A stretch of DNA of 64,000 bases, taken from assembly GCA_964645765.1 (NCBI GenBank), contig CAZYBE010000001.1, positions 124,001-188,000 of the forward strand. The letters run 5' to 3'. A program made the translations under genes and the position numbers. The stretch comes from CAZGMN01 sp964645765 (lineage in GTDB: Bacteria; Acidobacteriota; Aminicenantia; Aminicenantales; Aminicenantaceae). Below, in pieces: positions 16,551 to 25,403 of the stretch; position 1 is the stretch's first letter; each line of letters begins with the position of its first letter. The notes below the pieces were generated by a model. That model saw only the letters and a program-made list of their open reading frames with translations. It ran no database searches and was not told where the DNA came from.

Positions 16551-17576
16551 CTATTTCTCTCCAATCTTCTCCAGCCCTTCGGCCAATTTTCTCTGGCTCA
16601 ACCCGATATATCCAGTCTCAGGAACAAACTTCTGCCCCTCGGTTAAAACCCATTTGATGAATTCAATCAAAAGTTGAGTCTTTGGTTTGCCCTTAGTCAC
16701 GAAAAAAAGTTCCCGGGCCGGAGGGGAAGGATAAATATCCTGAGCAACAGCCTGGATGACCTCATCCCGTGTGCCATAAAAATTTTCGTCGCTCTCTATC
16801 CAGCCGCTTTCGTCGAGGTCAAGCGGCAAAATCATTATTCCCTTGACCGCTCTTTTGCTCTTGGCATCATAGGCATAATTGATGTTGTTGTAGCCAATTC
16901 CCAAGGGGTCTCTTCTCACCGCATCGGCCAAACCCGGGTCGCCATAAACACCTATGCCTTCAAGGTCTTCTTGCTTTTTTCCCAGGAAATCTGCCCATGT
17001 CTCAGCTGCTCCGCAAGCGTCCGAACGGCTGTAAACATGGATAGGAGCTTTCTCATCAGTCCCTAAAATTTGGCCCCAGGTTTTGACCTTTTGGCCAATC
17101 CAGATGTCAACAAATTGCTCCCTTCTCGCACCCCTCTTGAGGAGTTCTGCCAGGCGAGGATTCCTCTCGCTGATGGTGGGTACAACAGCATCCTTGGTGA
17201 CAGCAATAGCAAATGCTCCTTTCGAAACTTCGGCTTGATGAATTCCTCGGGAAATACTGCCGATATCGACCATCCCCGCCAAGACGTCAGCCATTCCCTT
17301 GCCTGCGCCTCCTGCCTGAACATCGATGATCACTTTGGGATAAATCTTTTGAAACTCTTCGGCCCATTTTACAGCCATGGGATAAAGAGCCCAGGCCCCA
17401 GAAATACTTATTCTGCCATCAAGTTTTTTCTTCTCAACCTGAAATGATGAAAAGCCGATTGCAGACCATAATAAAACAACCAGGATGACAATAAATATTC
17501 TTCTTTTGTCTCGCTGGGGCAAAAGCGGCGAGTTTTCAAAATACCCAGCCTGATCCTTAACGCGCTCTTTCATCAT
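16551..17576 (-). CDS. pstS: Phosphate-binding protein PstS
   Basis: A 341-residue periplasmic-type phosphate receptor. A basic N-terminus (residues 1-26) precedes one hydrophobic segment (about 27-47) that acts as signal or anchor; no lipobox cysteine is seen. ISGAWALYPMAVKWAEEF, VQAGGAGKGMADV and YSRSDACGAAETWADFL form the phosphate site. The ATG has a GAGGAG site. The N-terminus before the membrane segment is unusually long; its SPLLPQRDK part is encoded by 21 bp also found in an intergenic repeat at 38548-38568. Confidence 0.9.
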   Translation of the reverse strand: MMKERVKDQAGYFENSPLLPQRDKRRIFIVILVVLLWSAIGFSSFQVEKKKLDGRISISGAWALYPMAVKWAEEFQKIYPKVIIDVQAGGAGKGMADVLAGMVDIGSISRGIHQAEVSKGAFAIAVTKDAVVPTISERNPRLAELLKRGARREQFVDIWIGQKVKTWGQILGTDEKAPIHVYSRSDACGAAETWADFLGKKQEDLEGIGVYGDPGLADAVRRDPLGIGYNNINYAYDAKSKRAVKGIMILPLDLDESGWIESDENFYGTRDEVIQAVAQDIYPSPPARELFFVTKGKPKTQLLIEFIKWVLTEGQKFVPETGYIGLSQRKLAEGLEKIGEK

Positions 17577-17586
17577 TGATTTCTCC

Positions 17587-18564
17587 TCAAAACCCCGCCT
17601 GGAACTGAGCCAGGAGCACTGAGTTTGACCGATTCCCTGACTCTTCCCTATGTAATTCGTAATTGATTTGAAACTTGGTGTTTTCTGTGAAGAACAGGTT
17701 TAAGCCAATAGTCATCACCTCACTCCTGTCGCCAGCCATTTCTCTGTCTTTATCATAAGAATCGTATTTGATTATGGACTGAAGCTTTTTAGAGAGGATG
17801 AAACAGCCTGCCTGAACATACCATCCGTCTCGTGAGGTCTGGTCATCTTTGGCAAAGATATATTCTCCTTTTAAAGAAAAGCGGGATCGATTCAAAAACA
17901 CTTCAATGCCGCTTCTGTCCCTGCGGACAGGCCCTTGTCCAGCGTCTGAAGTATATTGGCCTTTGTAAAAAGCCGCAGCAACTTGAATAAAATCCAAAGG
18001 ATGAAGAACCAATCTTGCAGCAATGTCTTTTTGTTTATTCAAATCTCCCTTATTTATTCCCGAGCCGTTAAAGATTCCCAGGAAACATTCGACCTTTGAG
18101 AATTTGCCGCTCGCCATGACTCCGATATCCCGGCCATATGAGCCTATATCCCGGCCGGGGCACAGCTTCTCCACAGGCTGGGAGCGGTTGATGGTATCCA
18201 GGGAGGAGCTTGAAGCCAGATTCTCCAGGCTGAAGGGCACCTTGAACTGGCCGATTCTCAAGCCAAGGTGAGACGAGAGGCTAAATTCAACGATAGCATC
18301 CAGAAGAATCGGACTCTTCGTAGCGTCAATCTGAAGCCTGTAATTGATGTTCTTGAAGACATCGCCCTTTAGCCCGACTCTGGCCCGCCTTATTCTGAAC
18401 TCGCTCGCTCCCTCTTCCCAATGAGTATAGCTGACTTGAGTGAAACCGTTGAGTTTCAGCACTGGCTCAGAAGAAATTGAGCTTCCTGACTTCTCTTCCC
18501 CGGCCAGAGAGAATTGGGCCAGGAAGAGCAGGCCGAGAATCAATAATACCCTATTCTTTCTCAA
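17587..18564 (-). CDS. Phosphate-selective porin O/P-like outer-membrane protein
   Basis: 325 residues. A signal peptide (about 1-21, ending SLAG) is followed by alternating beta-strands to a C-terminal phenylalanine, typical of a 16-strand OprO/OprP barrel. GFTQVSYTHWEEGASEFRIRR-type strands and LRIGQFKVPFSLENLAS fit the family. It begins with TTG after a GGAGAAAG site and lies 10 nt upstream of pstS, so phosphate import across both membranes is encoded together. Confidence 0.85.
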   Translation of the reverse strand: MRKNRVLLILGLLFLAQFSLAGEEKSGSSISSEPVLKLNGFTQVSYTHWEEGASEFRIRRARVGLKGDVFKNINYRLQIDATKSPILLDAIVEFSLSSHLGLRIGQFKVPFSLENLASSSSLDTINRSQPVEKLCPGRDIGSYGRDIGVMASGKFSKVECFLGIFNGSGINKGDLNKQKDIAARLVLHPLDFIQVAAAFYKGQYTSDAGQGPVRRDRSGIEVFLNRSRFSLKGEYIFAKDDQTSRDGWYVQAGCFILSKKLQSIIKYDSYDKDREMAGDRSEVMTIGLNLFFTENTKFQINYELHREESGNRSNSVLLAQFQAGF

Positions 18565-18576
18565 CTCTCTTTCTCC

Positions 18577-19005
18577 TCATCTTTTCTTTGCCTTCTTTGT
18601 CTTATCAGCCAAATCCTTGAAAGTTGTCTTCTCTAGGATTTCAGCTACGCTGTCTCTGACTTCCTTCCACAGCCATTTTAGCCCGCAAGAGCTCTCCCTC
18701 GGACAAACTTCATGGGCTGTGACGCTGACACAGTCGATAGGAGCGAGGGGGCCATCCATGACTCGAATAACCTCAGCCACGGAAATCTGAGCAGGGTCCT
18801 TGGCCAGATAATAACCGCCGTTTGGTCCCTTTTTGCTCCTTAAATAGCCAGCTCTTTTAAGCAACAGCAGAATCTGCTCCAGGAAACGCACGGGAATATC
18901 CTGCGCAGAAGCTATCTCTCGAATATGAAGTGGCTGACGAGGATGATGGAGGGCTATTTCCAGCATCGCCCGGCTTGCATACTCGCCTTTCGTCGAGAGT
19001 CTCAT
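18577..19005 (-). CDS. Rrf2-family transcriptional regulator
   Basis: 142 residues: an N-terminal winged helix (MRLSTKGEYASRAML; IRE recognition region; KGPNGGYYLAK wing) and three cysteines, C92, C101 and C107, in the Rrf2/IscR position that can bind an iron-sulfur cluster. It is the first gene of the porin-pst group, 12 nt ahead of the porin. That suggests phosphate uptake is co-transcribed with, and may be controlled by, a redox or iron-sulfur sensor. Its own promoter lies at 19046-19074. Confidence 0.88.
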   Translation of the reverse strand: MRLSTKGEYASRAMLEIALHHPRQPLHIREIASAQDIPVRFLEQILLLLKRAGYLRSKKGPNGGYYLAKDPAQISVAEVIRVMDGPLAPIDCVSVTAHEVCPRESSCGLKWLWKEVRDSVAEILEKTTFKDLADKTKKAKKR

Positions 19006-19315
19006 CGCTTTATTATAATAGTCGACAAATTCAATTGACTAAGTAATTAAATAAGATTTTTTACCTTTTGTCAAGCATATAAAAGGGGCCATAGTCTGGA
19101 AACCAAAGATTGTCTTATTACGGGTCCAAGGATAATCACCTGCGAAGAAGACGTTAAAGCAAGGCACACTCTGCAGCTTTGGGGAACAGAATTCTATGTG
19201 CGGCTGGAGCTCGGCAAATTATCCCTTCAAAAATAGGGCTTCTGCTCACATGTTAAGTGTTCTTTTATGGCGTTGAGGAGTTTGCTGGGCCAGCAAATAA
19301 AAAAATTTGTTACAT
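19006..19315. other. Intergenic region with promoter and a start-less open frame
   Basis: Besides the rrf2 promoter, the plus strand has an open frame from 19051 to the TAG near 19234 (about 61 codons, ending WGTEFYVRLELGKLSLQK) with protein-like composition but no ATG, GTG or TTG start. It may be a gene remnant. No RNA gene or clear terminator is seen. Confidence 0.45.
19046..19074 (-). promoter_or_regulatory. Sigma-70-type promoter of the rrf2-porin-pst operon
   Basis: On the minus strand TTGACA (19074-19069), 17 bp, TTTAAT (19051-19046), about 40 bp upstream of the rrf2 ATG. The leader contains TAGTCAATTGAATTTGTCGA, a loosely symmetrical stretch where Rrf2 could bind to repress itself; that is inference. 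Confidence 0.6.
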
Positions 19316-20635
19316 CTACATAGTTATCGAAATTCCCGTGCTGCTGCCCCCAAAGCGCGGGTTGACGACTTTGCTGAAAATAGAGCCGAAGGTGTAGCTC
19401 AGCCCGACAGAAAAGTAGCCGTAGTAACTTGTCGCAAGCTGCTGGCGCTGCAGCAGGACTTCTTCCCAGGTGGCTCCGCCTTTGACCAGGGATAACTGGT
19501 CGTGAATCCTCGACCCACCTCCATAGATATTGAAATTCAGCCCTTTGAAAATCCTTAAAGAGACTTCCCCCCACAATTCCAATCGATACTTCTTGAAGTC
19601 ATGAAAATAGTGGGAGCCTTCGAGCGATGTGCTTATTGTCCCCCATTTTTCTTTGAGCTCGAGAACCACCTCCAAGCTTTCCTTCCATAAATTCTCAGAT
19701 TTTTTATCGTAAATTGTTTCTTCGCGGTAGCGGACAGGGTTAAAGCCCACTCTGTAAAGAAAACGAAGCTGTTTTTTAGTTGACTGTGAATAAGGGAAAA
19801 GGTCGTATTCGATGGCCGGTGCCGGATTTAATCCGAGCCTAATATTGTTGTACGAAGAAGAGTAGGCCGAAAAGTACCCTCCTACAGACCAGTGGTCATT
19901 AATGCTTTTAACGACCAGGCCACTGAAGCTCTGGCTCTCGTAAGAACTCTCTATGACTTGGTCTTCCAATCTGAATTCAGTCGTTTCGAACGTGCCGCTG
20001 ATCGATAGCCTTATCTTTAAATCAGGTGTCACTCTGTTCGCAGATAAAGAGCCCCAGAGCATCCAGTCATCATAAGACTGTTCACCGCTAAGAAAGCTAT
20101 CTGCGCTTAAACTGAAAACCCAGAAATTCCATTTATCAACGACTGATGTCGGCTTAACCTTCTCCGTAAAATTTATGGAGACCCGGCTGGAAACTGGTGT
20201 CTTGGCCACATAGCGCATCAGCCCCATTTTAATGATATTCGCCAACCCTTTCTTGACTTCATCTGCAGTATATGTTTTTTCGGCTAAATAGTTCAGGGCA
20301 TGGTTATTCCCTTCAAATTCATTCTGGCCGGTGAAGGAGATTGTATATTCCTCGCCCCCGCTCTCTGTTTTCTGGGTGGTGATGAGGATGTAAACCTGTG
20401 CTTCCTTGCGCTCGCTCACATAGTTAATGAAGGCAATTTCCTTCCGGATGAAATCCATGTCGCACATTGCACAATCGATAAAAACCTTGGGAGCGCTCTC
20501 TTTCAATGCCACGGCTTCATTTGGCTGAGTCTGAGCAAAAGCCCCAGAATGAAGGAATAGACAAAGAAGAAGACCCATAATGGCCATGATTTTTTTTATT
20601 TTTATTCTAAAAAATCCTCTACCCATTCTTCTCAT
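19316..20635 (-). CDS. Putative outer-membrane protein with N-terminal DCxMCD domain, paralog 2
   Basis: 439 residues from the ATG at 20635, preferred because AAGGAG lies about 8 nt upstream; a longer frame starts at 20692. A signal peptide ends near GAFAQ. Residues about 35-150 form a soluble domain with VFIDCAMCDMDFIRKEI, then YILITTQKTESGGEEY. The rest is rich in alternating aromatic strands (SVGLSYTFGSIF at the end) like a beta-barrel. It is highly similar over its length to the neighbour at 20689. I recall similar uncharacterised proteins in Acidobacteria, Gemmatimonadetes and Bacteroidetes genomes but no function. Confidence 0.7.
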   Translation of the reverse strand: MRRMGRGFFRIKIKKIMAIMGLLLCLFLHSGAFAQTQPNEAVALKESAPKVFIDCAMCDMDFIRKEIAFINYVSERKEAQVYILITTQKTESGGEEYTISFTGQNEFEGNNHALNYLAEKTYTADEVKKGLANIIKMGLMRYVAKTPVSSRVSINFTEKVKPTSVVDKWNFWVFSLSADSFLSGEQSYDDWMLWGSLSANRVTPDLKIRLSISGTFETTEFRLEDQVIESSYESQSFSGLVVKSINDHWSVGGYFSAYSSSYNNIRLGLNPAPAIEYDLFPYSQSTKKQLRFLYRVGFNPVRYREETIYDKKSENLWKESLEVVLELKEKWGTISTSLEGSHYFHDFKKYRLELWGEVSLRIFKGLNFNIYGGGSRIHDQLSLVKGGATWEEVLLQRQQLATSYYGYFSVGLSYTFGSIFSKVVNPRFGGSSTGISITM

Positions 20636-20688
20636 TTCCTTGACTCCTTTTGTAGTCGGCATCTTAGAGCCCAGACAAAAAGCTCTTA

Positions 20689-21987
20689 TCAATAAATTGA
20701 GATCGTGACTCCGCCGGAACTTGTTGACCCAAAGCGAGGGTTGACGACATTGGTGAAAATGGAGCCGAAGGTGTAGCTCAGACCGACAGAGAAATAATAG
20801 CTGTATGATGTCGCCAACGCTCTGCGCCTGAGCAAGATCTCTTCTAAAGAAGCCTCGGTTTTGGCTAAGTATAACTGGTCATGAATCCTTGAGCCCCCGC
20901 CATAGATAAAGAAATTCAACCCCTTATAAAGCTGAAGGCTGAGAGTGCTGTAGAGAGACAGGCGATTTTTTTTGAAGTCATGAAAGTAATGAGAGCCCTG
21001 GAGTGTTGTTGAGATAATCCCCCACTTCTCCTTCAGTTGGAGCGTCACTGATAACGATTCATTCCATAAATTCTCATAAGTCTTGAAGTAAATCGTCTCT
21101 TCCCGGTAGCGGACGGAATTATAGCCAACTTTGTATAGAAATCGTAGCTGCCTTCGGGTAGATTGAGAATAAGGGAAAAGGTTGTATTCGATGGCAGGCG
21201 CAGGGCTGAGGGCGAATTTTATGTTTTGGTAAGTTGAAGAGTACGCTTCCAGAAATCCTCCCACAGACCAATGGTCATTCAAGCTTTTAACCAACAAGTT
21301 GCTAAGGTCATAGCTTTCTGATGTGCTCTCCGCGGTTAGACCTTCATATGAATATCGATTCCTATAATAATAGCCAGACAAAGACATGCTGATTTTCAGC
21401 TCCGGCGTGACCCGGCTTGCAGAGAATGACCCGCTGACAGACTGGTAACTATAGGATTTTTCTCCGTTGAAATATCCGCTTCCGCTCAGGCTGAACACCC
21501 AGTTCTTCCATTTATCAACCACTGATTTTGGCTTGACTTCTTCTGCACAGGAAATGGAAATCCGGCTCGAAATCGGCGTCTTGGCCACATAACCAATCAA
21601 TCCCATCTTGAGTGTCTTCACCAGCCCCTGCCTTATCTCATCATCTGTATCGGTCTTGTTTGAAAAATATTTTTGAGTGTCATCAATGCCTTGGAATTCG
21701 TGCTGCCCGATGAAGGCGAGCGTATACTCCATGCCGCCGCTCGCTGTCCTTTGGGTTGTGATCAGAACGTGGATTTGAGCTTCTTTCCTGTCCCGGACAT
21801 AGTTGACGAATGTAATCTCGGTCCGGATGTAGTCAATATCGCAGCTGCCACAATCGATATAGACCTTTGGCGCGCTCTTTTTCAGAGCTTCGATATCTAT
21901 CTGCTCAGCTTGAGAGCGAGCGCATGGAGCCCAGAAAAAATAAGTGGACAAAACAATAAGCAGCAAAAATGCTTTCAGGCCCCTCAT
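20689..21987 (-). CDS. Putative outer-membrane protein with N-terminal DCxSCD domain, paralog 1
   Basis: 432 residues with a signal peptide (about 1-26, cleaved near ARSQA). The N-terminal domain has VYIDCGSCDIDYIRTEITF and HVLITTQRTASGGMEYTL; the C-terminal two thirds look like beta-barrel strands ending in SYTFGSIFTNVVNPRFG. It starts at ATG with AAGGAGTT upstream. The paralog at 19316 follows in the same direction after about 53 nt, so this is a tandem duplication. Function is unknown; the paired cysteines could bind a metal or form a disulfide. Confidence 0.7.
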   Translation of the reverse strand: MRGLKAFLLLIVLSTYFFWAPCARSQAEQIDIEALKKSAPKVYIDCGSCDIDYIRTEITFVNYVRDRKEAQIHVLITTQRTASGGMEYTLAFIGQHEFQGIDDTQKYFSNKTDTDDEIRQGLVKTLKMGLIGYVAKTPISSRISISCAEEVKPKSVVDKWKNWVFSLSGSGYFNGEKSYSYQSVSGSFSASRVTPELKISMSLSGYYYRNRYSYEGLTAESTSESYDLSNLLVKSLNDHWSVGGFLEAYSSTYQNIKFALSPAPAIEYNLFPYSQSTRRQLRFLYKVGYNSVRYREETIYFKTYENLWNESLSVTLQLKEKWGIISTTLQGSHYFHDFKKNRLSLYSTLSLQLYKGLNFFIYGGGSRIHDQLYLAKTEASLEEILLRRRALATSYSYYFSVGLSYTFGSIFTNVVNPRFGSTSSGGVTISIY

Positions 21988-22594
21988 TTGATAACTCCTT
22001 CATAAAGCCTGTTTCTCTTAAAAAATATAAAAAAATACAAATGCACTCAGTGCTTTTACATTGTCATGCGAGCCCGAAGGGCGTGGCAACCCGACGTAGT
22101 CGTCGCGAGGAGAAGCCGAAGCCGCGAGCGAAGCGTGGCGGAAAGCGACGCGGCAATCCGACGTAGTCGTCGCGAGGAGCGGAGCGACGCGGCAATCTCA
22201 TAAAATAAAAGAAATCGCTCCATTTCACTCGCATGACATTTCACTTAATGCGTTTGTATCAATTTATATTTAATACAATTCAGATTGAAAGTTATTCCCA
22301 CCTTGAGATGGAATTATGACTTAGCCTAAAAAACAGTCGATTGTCAAGCTCTCTTTTCAAAGCGAGGTTATTTTTCTAAATCCTTTTCTAATTAAGGAGC
22401 TCCGCATGCATCTTCTTGAATCCCTGAATGCTATTCTTCTCTATCTAAATCTAATACGTTAGAAAGACAAGAAAGGTTACGCTTTTCCTGAGAAAGCCCT
22501 TCAACTGGCGGAGGAAACATCGCCAACCCGCGATAACTTTCTTTAGCCCTGCATTTGTGATAGATTAAAAAATATTTATGTGAGAGGAATAGCT
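21988..22594. other. Intergenic region with GC-rich repeat
   Basis: About 600 bases without a supported gene. A GC-rich repeat block occupies 22062-22200. The rest is AT-rich, and I see no tRNA or riboswitch that I recognise before the mgtC-like gene. Confidence 0.6.
22062..22200. repeat. GC-rich dispersed repeat (GCGAGGAG...GGCAATC family)
   Basis: Two 22-bp direct copies of a unit containing CGACGTAGTCG and TCGCGAGGAG (22091-22112 and 22158-22179) are separated by GAAGCCGAAGCCGCGAGCG-like sequence. A long matching piece occurs at 33517-33577, and weaker relatives at 60041-60120 and 56488-56500. It resembles bacterial intergenic palindromic repeats, and the GC content is far above its surroundings. 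Confidence 0.7.
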
Positions 22595-23242
22595 ATGAGT
22601 ATATTGGAGATAACTCTGAAACTTCTGCTGGCCGTTGGCCTGGGGGGTATCATCGGCCTTGAGAGAGAAACCAGCCATAAGCCTGCCGGATTCAGGACAA
22701 ACGTTCTCATCTGTGTCGGCTCAACGATGATGATGATTCTTGCCGCGCTCGTTCTCCAAGAAAAAGAGGGGAGTGGCGATGTCCTGATGCGGATTGCTGC
22801 CGGAGTGGTTACCGGAATAGGCTTCATCGGCGCTGGAACAATCATCCAGGCCCAGGGAAGTGTTGTCGGCCTGACCACCGCTGCCACTCTCTGGGTTGTG
22901 GCAGGATTGGGTCTGGTGATAGGGGCTGGCTATTTTTGGGCGGCTATCATCTTCACAGCCATAATCATCTTGACGCTGGTCATCTTCAGGCAGTTGGAAG
23001 GACATTTCCTGAAAAAAACGCTTTGCCGCTATCAAATCAAAACCGAGCGTTCCGAAGACATTCTCGATACCATCAAAAGATTAGCCATTCACGAAGGCCT
23101 GAGATTTGACGAGCTCAACCTCAGAAAAGAAGGAAATTCCTGTTTTGTTGACTTCTCTTTTCATGCTTCTGATGAGAAGATACGAAAATTCAACGAAAGC
23201 CTTCTCAAGCTGGAAGATATGATAGAGATAAAGATTGTCTAA
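22595..23242 (+). CDS. MgtC/SapB family membrane protein
   Basis: 215 residues. The N-terminal 140 hold about four membrane helices with the family motifs GLGGIIGLERETSHKPAGFRT (residues about 13-33) and GIGFIGAGTII. A soluble C-terminal domain of about 75 residues resembles the ACT-like tail of longer MgtC homologues. These proteins affect Mg2+ and acid-stress physiology; the biochemical role is not settled. The ATG at 22595 has GAGAGG 6 nt upstream, while a GTG at 22580 lacks a site. Confidence 0.87.
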   Translation: MSILEITLKLLLAVGLGGIIGLERETSHKPAGFRTNVLICVGSTMMMILAALVLQEKEGSGDVLMRIAAGVVTGIGFIGAGTIIQAQGSVVGLTTAATLWVVAGLGLVIGAGYFWAAIIFTAIIILTLVIFRQLEGHFLKKTLCRYQIKTERSEDILDTIKRLAIHEGLRFDELNLRKEGNSCFVDFSFHASDEKIRKFNESLLKLEDMIEIKIV

Positions 23243-23849
23243 AGTCAAACTCCTTCTCGCCACGACTAATCAGGGAAAAGCAAAAGAGATAAAGATTTAT
23301 CTAAAAGGATTGCCCCTTGAGATTTATTCCCTTGAAGAAGCGGGCTTGAAAGAGACTTTTCCTGAAAGAGGAAAGACTTTTTCCGAGAATGCCAGAGGAA
23401 AGAGCCTGTTCTACAGCAAAAACTGGGAAGGTCTGACTCTTGCTGAAGACTCCGGGCTTGAAATCGAGCATCTCCAAGGAGCGCCCGGAGTCTTGTCAGC
23501 CAGATTCTCAGGTCCTCAGGCCACGGATGAAAAGAACAATCAGAAAGTCTTAGAGCTCCTAAAAGGCGTGCCCATCGAGAAAAGGAAAGCTCGCTTTGTC
23601 TCTTACCTGGCGCTTGCCCGAAGAGGCGAAATCATTCGAGAAATCGAGGAGCATGTCAAGGGCCTCATTGCCTTCGAGAAAAGAGGAAGCCGCGGCTTTG
23701 GCTACGACCCCCTCTTTGTGTTTCCGCCTCTCGGAAAAACCTTTGCCGAGCTCCATCCCGAAGAAAAAAACAAGGTCAGCCACCGTGGCCGCGCTCTTAA
23801 AAAACTAAAGGAATTTCTCCGCAAATATTTAAAGCGGGCTGTCTCTTAA
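23235..23849 (+). CDS. rdgB: Non-canonical purine NTP pyrophosphatase (RdgB/HAM1)
   Basis: 204 residues, a housekeeping enzyme that hydrolyses ITP, dITP and XTP to monophosphates. Motifs are LLLATTNQGKAKEI, the FSENARGKS basic loop, LAEDSGLEI, GAPGVLSARFSG and the signature GSRGFGYDPLF, then SHRGRALKKL. The start is TTG at 23235, overlapping the upstream stop by 8 nt; the conserved strand begins right after it. Confidence 0.93.
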   Translation: MSKVKLLLATTNQGKAKEIKIYLKGLPLEIYSLEEAGLKETFPERGKTFSENARGKSLFYSKNWEGLTLAEDSGLEIEHLQGAPGVLSARFSGPQATDEKNNQKVLELLKGVPIEKRKARFVSYLALARRGEIIREIEEHVKGLIAFEKRGSRGFGYDPLFVFPPLGKTFAELHPEEKNKVSHRGRALKKLKEFLRKYLKRAVS

Positions 23850-23961
23850 CGCCTTTCTTGGAGTTTTTTTTCTCAATCCCTCTGACCTTTTTGTTGTTTA
23901 TAGGCCGACCGCAAACTCCACCTGACCTTGAATAAAAGAGAGCAGTTGAATGGCCTATTTT

Positions 23962-24279
23962 CTACTTCTTCTTAGCTTCCTCACCGACAGTGATCATGTC
24001 TTTTATCTGCTTGAATACTTTCTCTCCGATTCCTCTAACCTTAATAATCTCTTCAATATTCTTGAAGTTTCCGTTCTGATTCCTGAAATCGATAATCCTC
24101 TGGGCAATTTTCGGCCCGATTCGGGGTAGCTTCTGAAGCTCAGCCGCGGGAGCGGTGTTGATGTTGATCTTCTTTTCTGATGTTTCCTGAGCTTGCTGAA
24201 CCTGAAGAGATAGAGCAGAAGAAAACGCAAGGCCAAGGATGAGACTGAGAACCAATCCTGTGAACATAAATTTTTTCAT
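23962..24279 (-). CDS. ComEA-like helix-hairpin-helix protein
   Basis: 105 residues: a signal peptide or anchor (about 1-25), then ININTAPAAELQKLPRIGPK and IEEIIKVRGIGEKVFKQI, the two helix-hairpin-helix motifs of ComEA that bind double-stranded DNA without sequence preference. ComEA proteins hold incoming DNA in the periplasm during natural transformation. DprA, another competence factor, is encoded 3 kb away at 27628. A strong GGAGGTTATC site precedes the ATG. Confidence 0.88.
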   Translation of the reverse strand: MKKFMFTGLVLSLILGLAFSSALSLQVQQAQETSEKKININTAPAAELQKLPRIGPKIAQRIIDFRNQNGNFKNIEEIIKVRGIGEKVFKQIKDMITVGEEAKKK

Positions 24280-24518
24280 GATAACCTCCTTTCTTCTCTT
24301 CTTGATGCAACTTCGAGGCCATCATGAAAAAAATTTATTTCCTTTATTATCAAAATGTTCTATAAGGATTTGGCTGAAATAAAGTCAACACCGGTTGACA
24401 TAAGGCCCTTCTCGCAGGCAACAGATGTTTCCATCTTCTCTGCTGAAAGCGGAATAGGTATCTTTACGCGGCGTTAAAAACCTGAAAGGGAGCAAGGCCA
24501 TTCTGGATAGGCTTTCTT

Positions 24519-25403
24519 TCAGGATCGCGGATGGCTTTTCTGGTAAACTTCCAGAAGGTGCTTCAAATCAAGATGGGTATACTTCTGGGTTGTGCTCAGA
24601 CTCTCGTGGCCGAGGAGTTCCTGGATCATCCTCAAATCAGCGCCGCGGCCTAGAAGATGGGAGGCAAAAGAATGGCGAAGAGAGTGGGGGCTGATTTCTC
24701 TCTGAATTGCCGTGAGCTGAAGGTACTTGTCGACAATCCTCTCCACAGAGCGGGAAGTGAGCCTTTCCCCTCTGAAATTCAAAAAAATAGCATCCCCCTC
24801 AATTTCACCTTTATTGATTTTTGGCCTGGCCCGAATGTACAGAGCCAGGCTTTCCTCAGCCTTCCTTCCAAAAGGAACGATCCTCTCCTTTTTCCCTTTT
24901 CCCCTGACCCGAATTAACCTCTCTGAGAAGTTCACGTCGTCAAGGTTCGCCCCAACCAGCTCGCTCACCCGCAATCCTGTGGCATAGAGGAGCTCGAGCA
25001 CAGCTTTATCCCTTAAATCCAGAGGATTGTCCGAGCGGGGCAAGTCCAGGAATTCCGCCATTTCATCCTCGGAGAGAAAAGAAGGCACATATCTATCTTG
25101 TTTTGGAGTAGCCACAACCTTGGCCGGGTTGTCTTCAAGCCATTTTTTGTTCATGCAGAACTGGAGAAAGGAACGAATCGCAGCCAGCTTGCGGGCGACA
25201 GTGGATTTTTTGTTCTTCTTCTCATGGAGCCTGGCCAGGAATCCTCGGAGGATAACGACATCTATTTTTTTGAGGACGACTTTTTTCTCTTCCAGATAGC
25301 CGGCAAGCTGGGATAAATCTCTCTTGTAACTTACGACCGTATGGGGAGAGGCGTTCTTCTCATGCTGAAGGAAGTCGAGAAACTGGCTGAGCTCCTTTCT
25401 CAT
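24519..25403 (-). CDS. xerC: Tyrosine recombinase XerC/XerD
   Basis: 294 residues. An N-terminal SAM-like core-binding domain (about 1-85) is followed by the catalytic domain with R145 (ATGLRVSEL), H240-x-x-R243 (SPHSLRHSF), LLGHESLSTTQ and the nucleophile Y275 (KYTHL). It resolves chromosome dimers at dif. It overlaps topA by 4 nt; the dprA-topA-xerC order is common in bacteria, which supports a housekeeping Xer rather than a phage integrase. Confidence 0.92.
   Translation of the reverse strand: MRKELSQFLDFLQHEKNASPHTVVSYKRDLSQLAGYLEEKKVVLKKIDVVILRGFLARLHEKKNKKSTVARKLAAIRSFLQFCMNKKWLEDNPAKVVATPKQDRYVPSFLSEDEMAEFLDLPRSDNPLDLRDKAVLELLYATGLRVSELVGANLDDVNFSERLIRVRGKGKKERIVPFGRKAEESLALYIRARPKINKGEIEGDAIFLNFRGERLTSRSVERIVDKYLQLTAIQREISPHSLRHSFASHLLGRGADLRMIQELLGHESLSTTQKYTHLDLKHLLEVYQKSHPRS

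Noticed and set aside
24519..25403. Phage integrase
   Set aside because: The dprA-topA-xerC context with a 4-nt overlap indicates the housekeeping Xer recombinase; no attachment site or phage gene is near.
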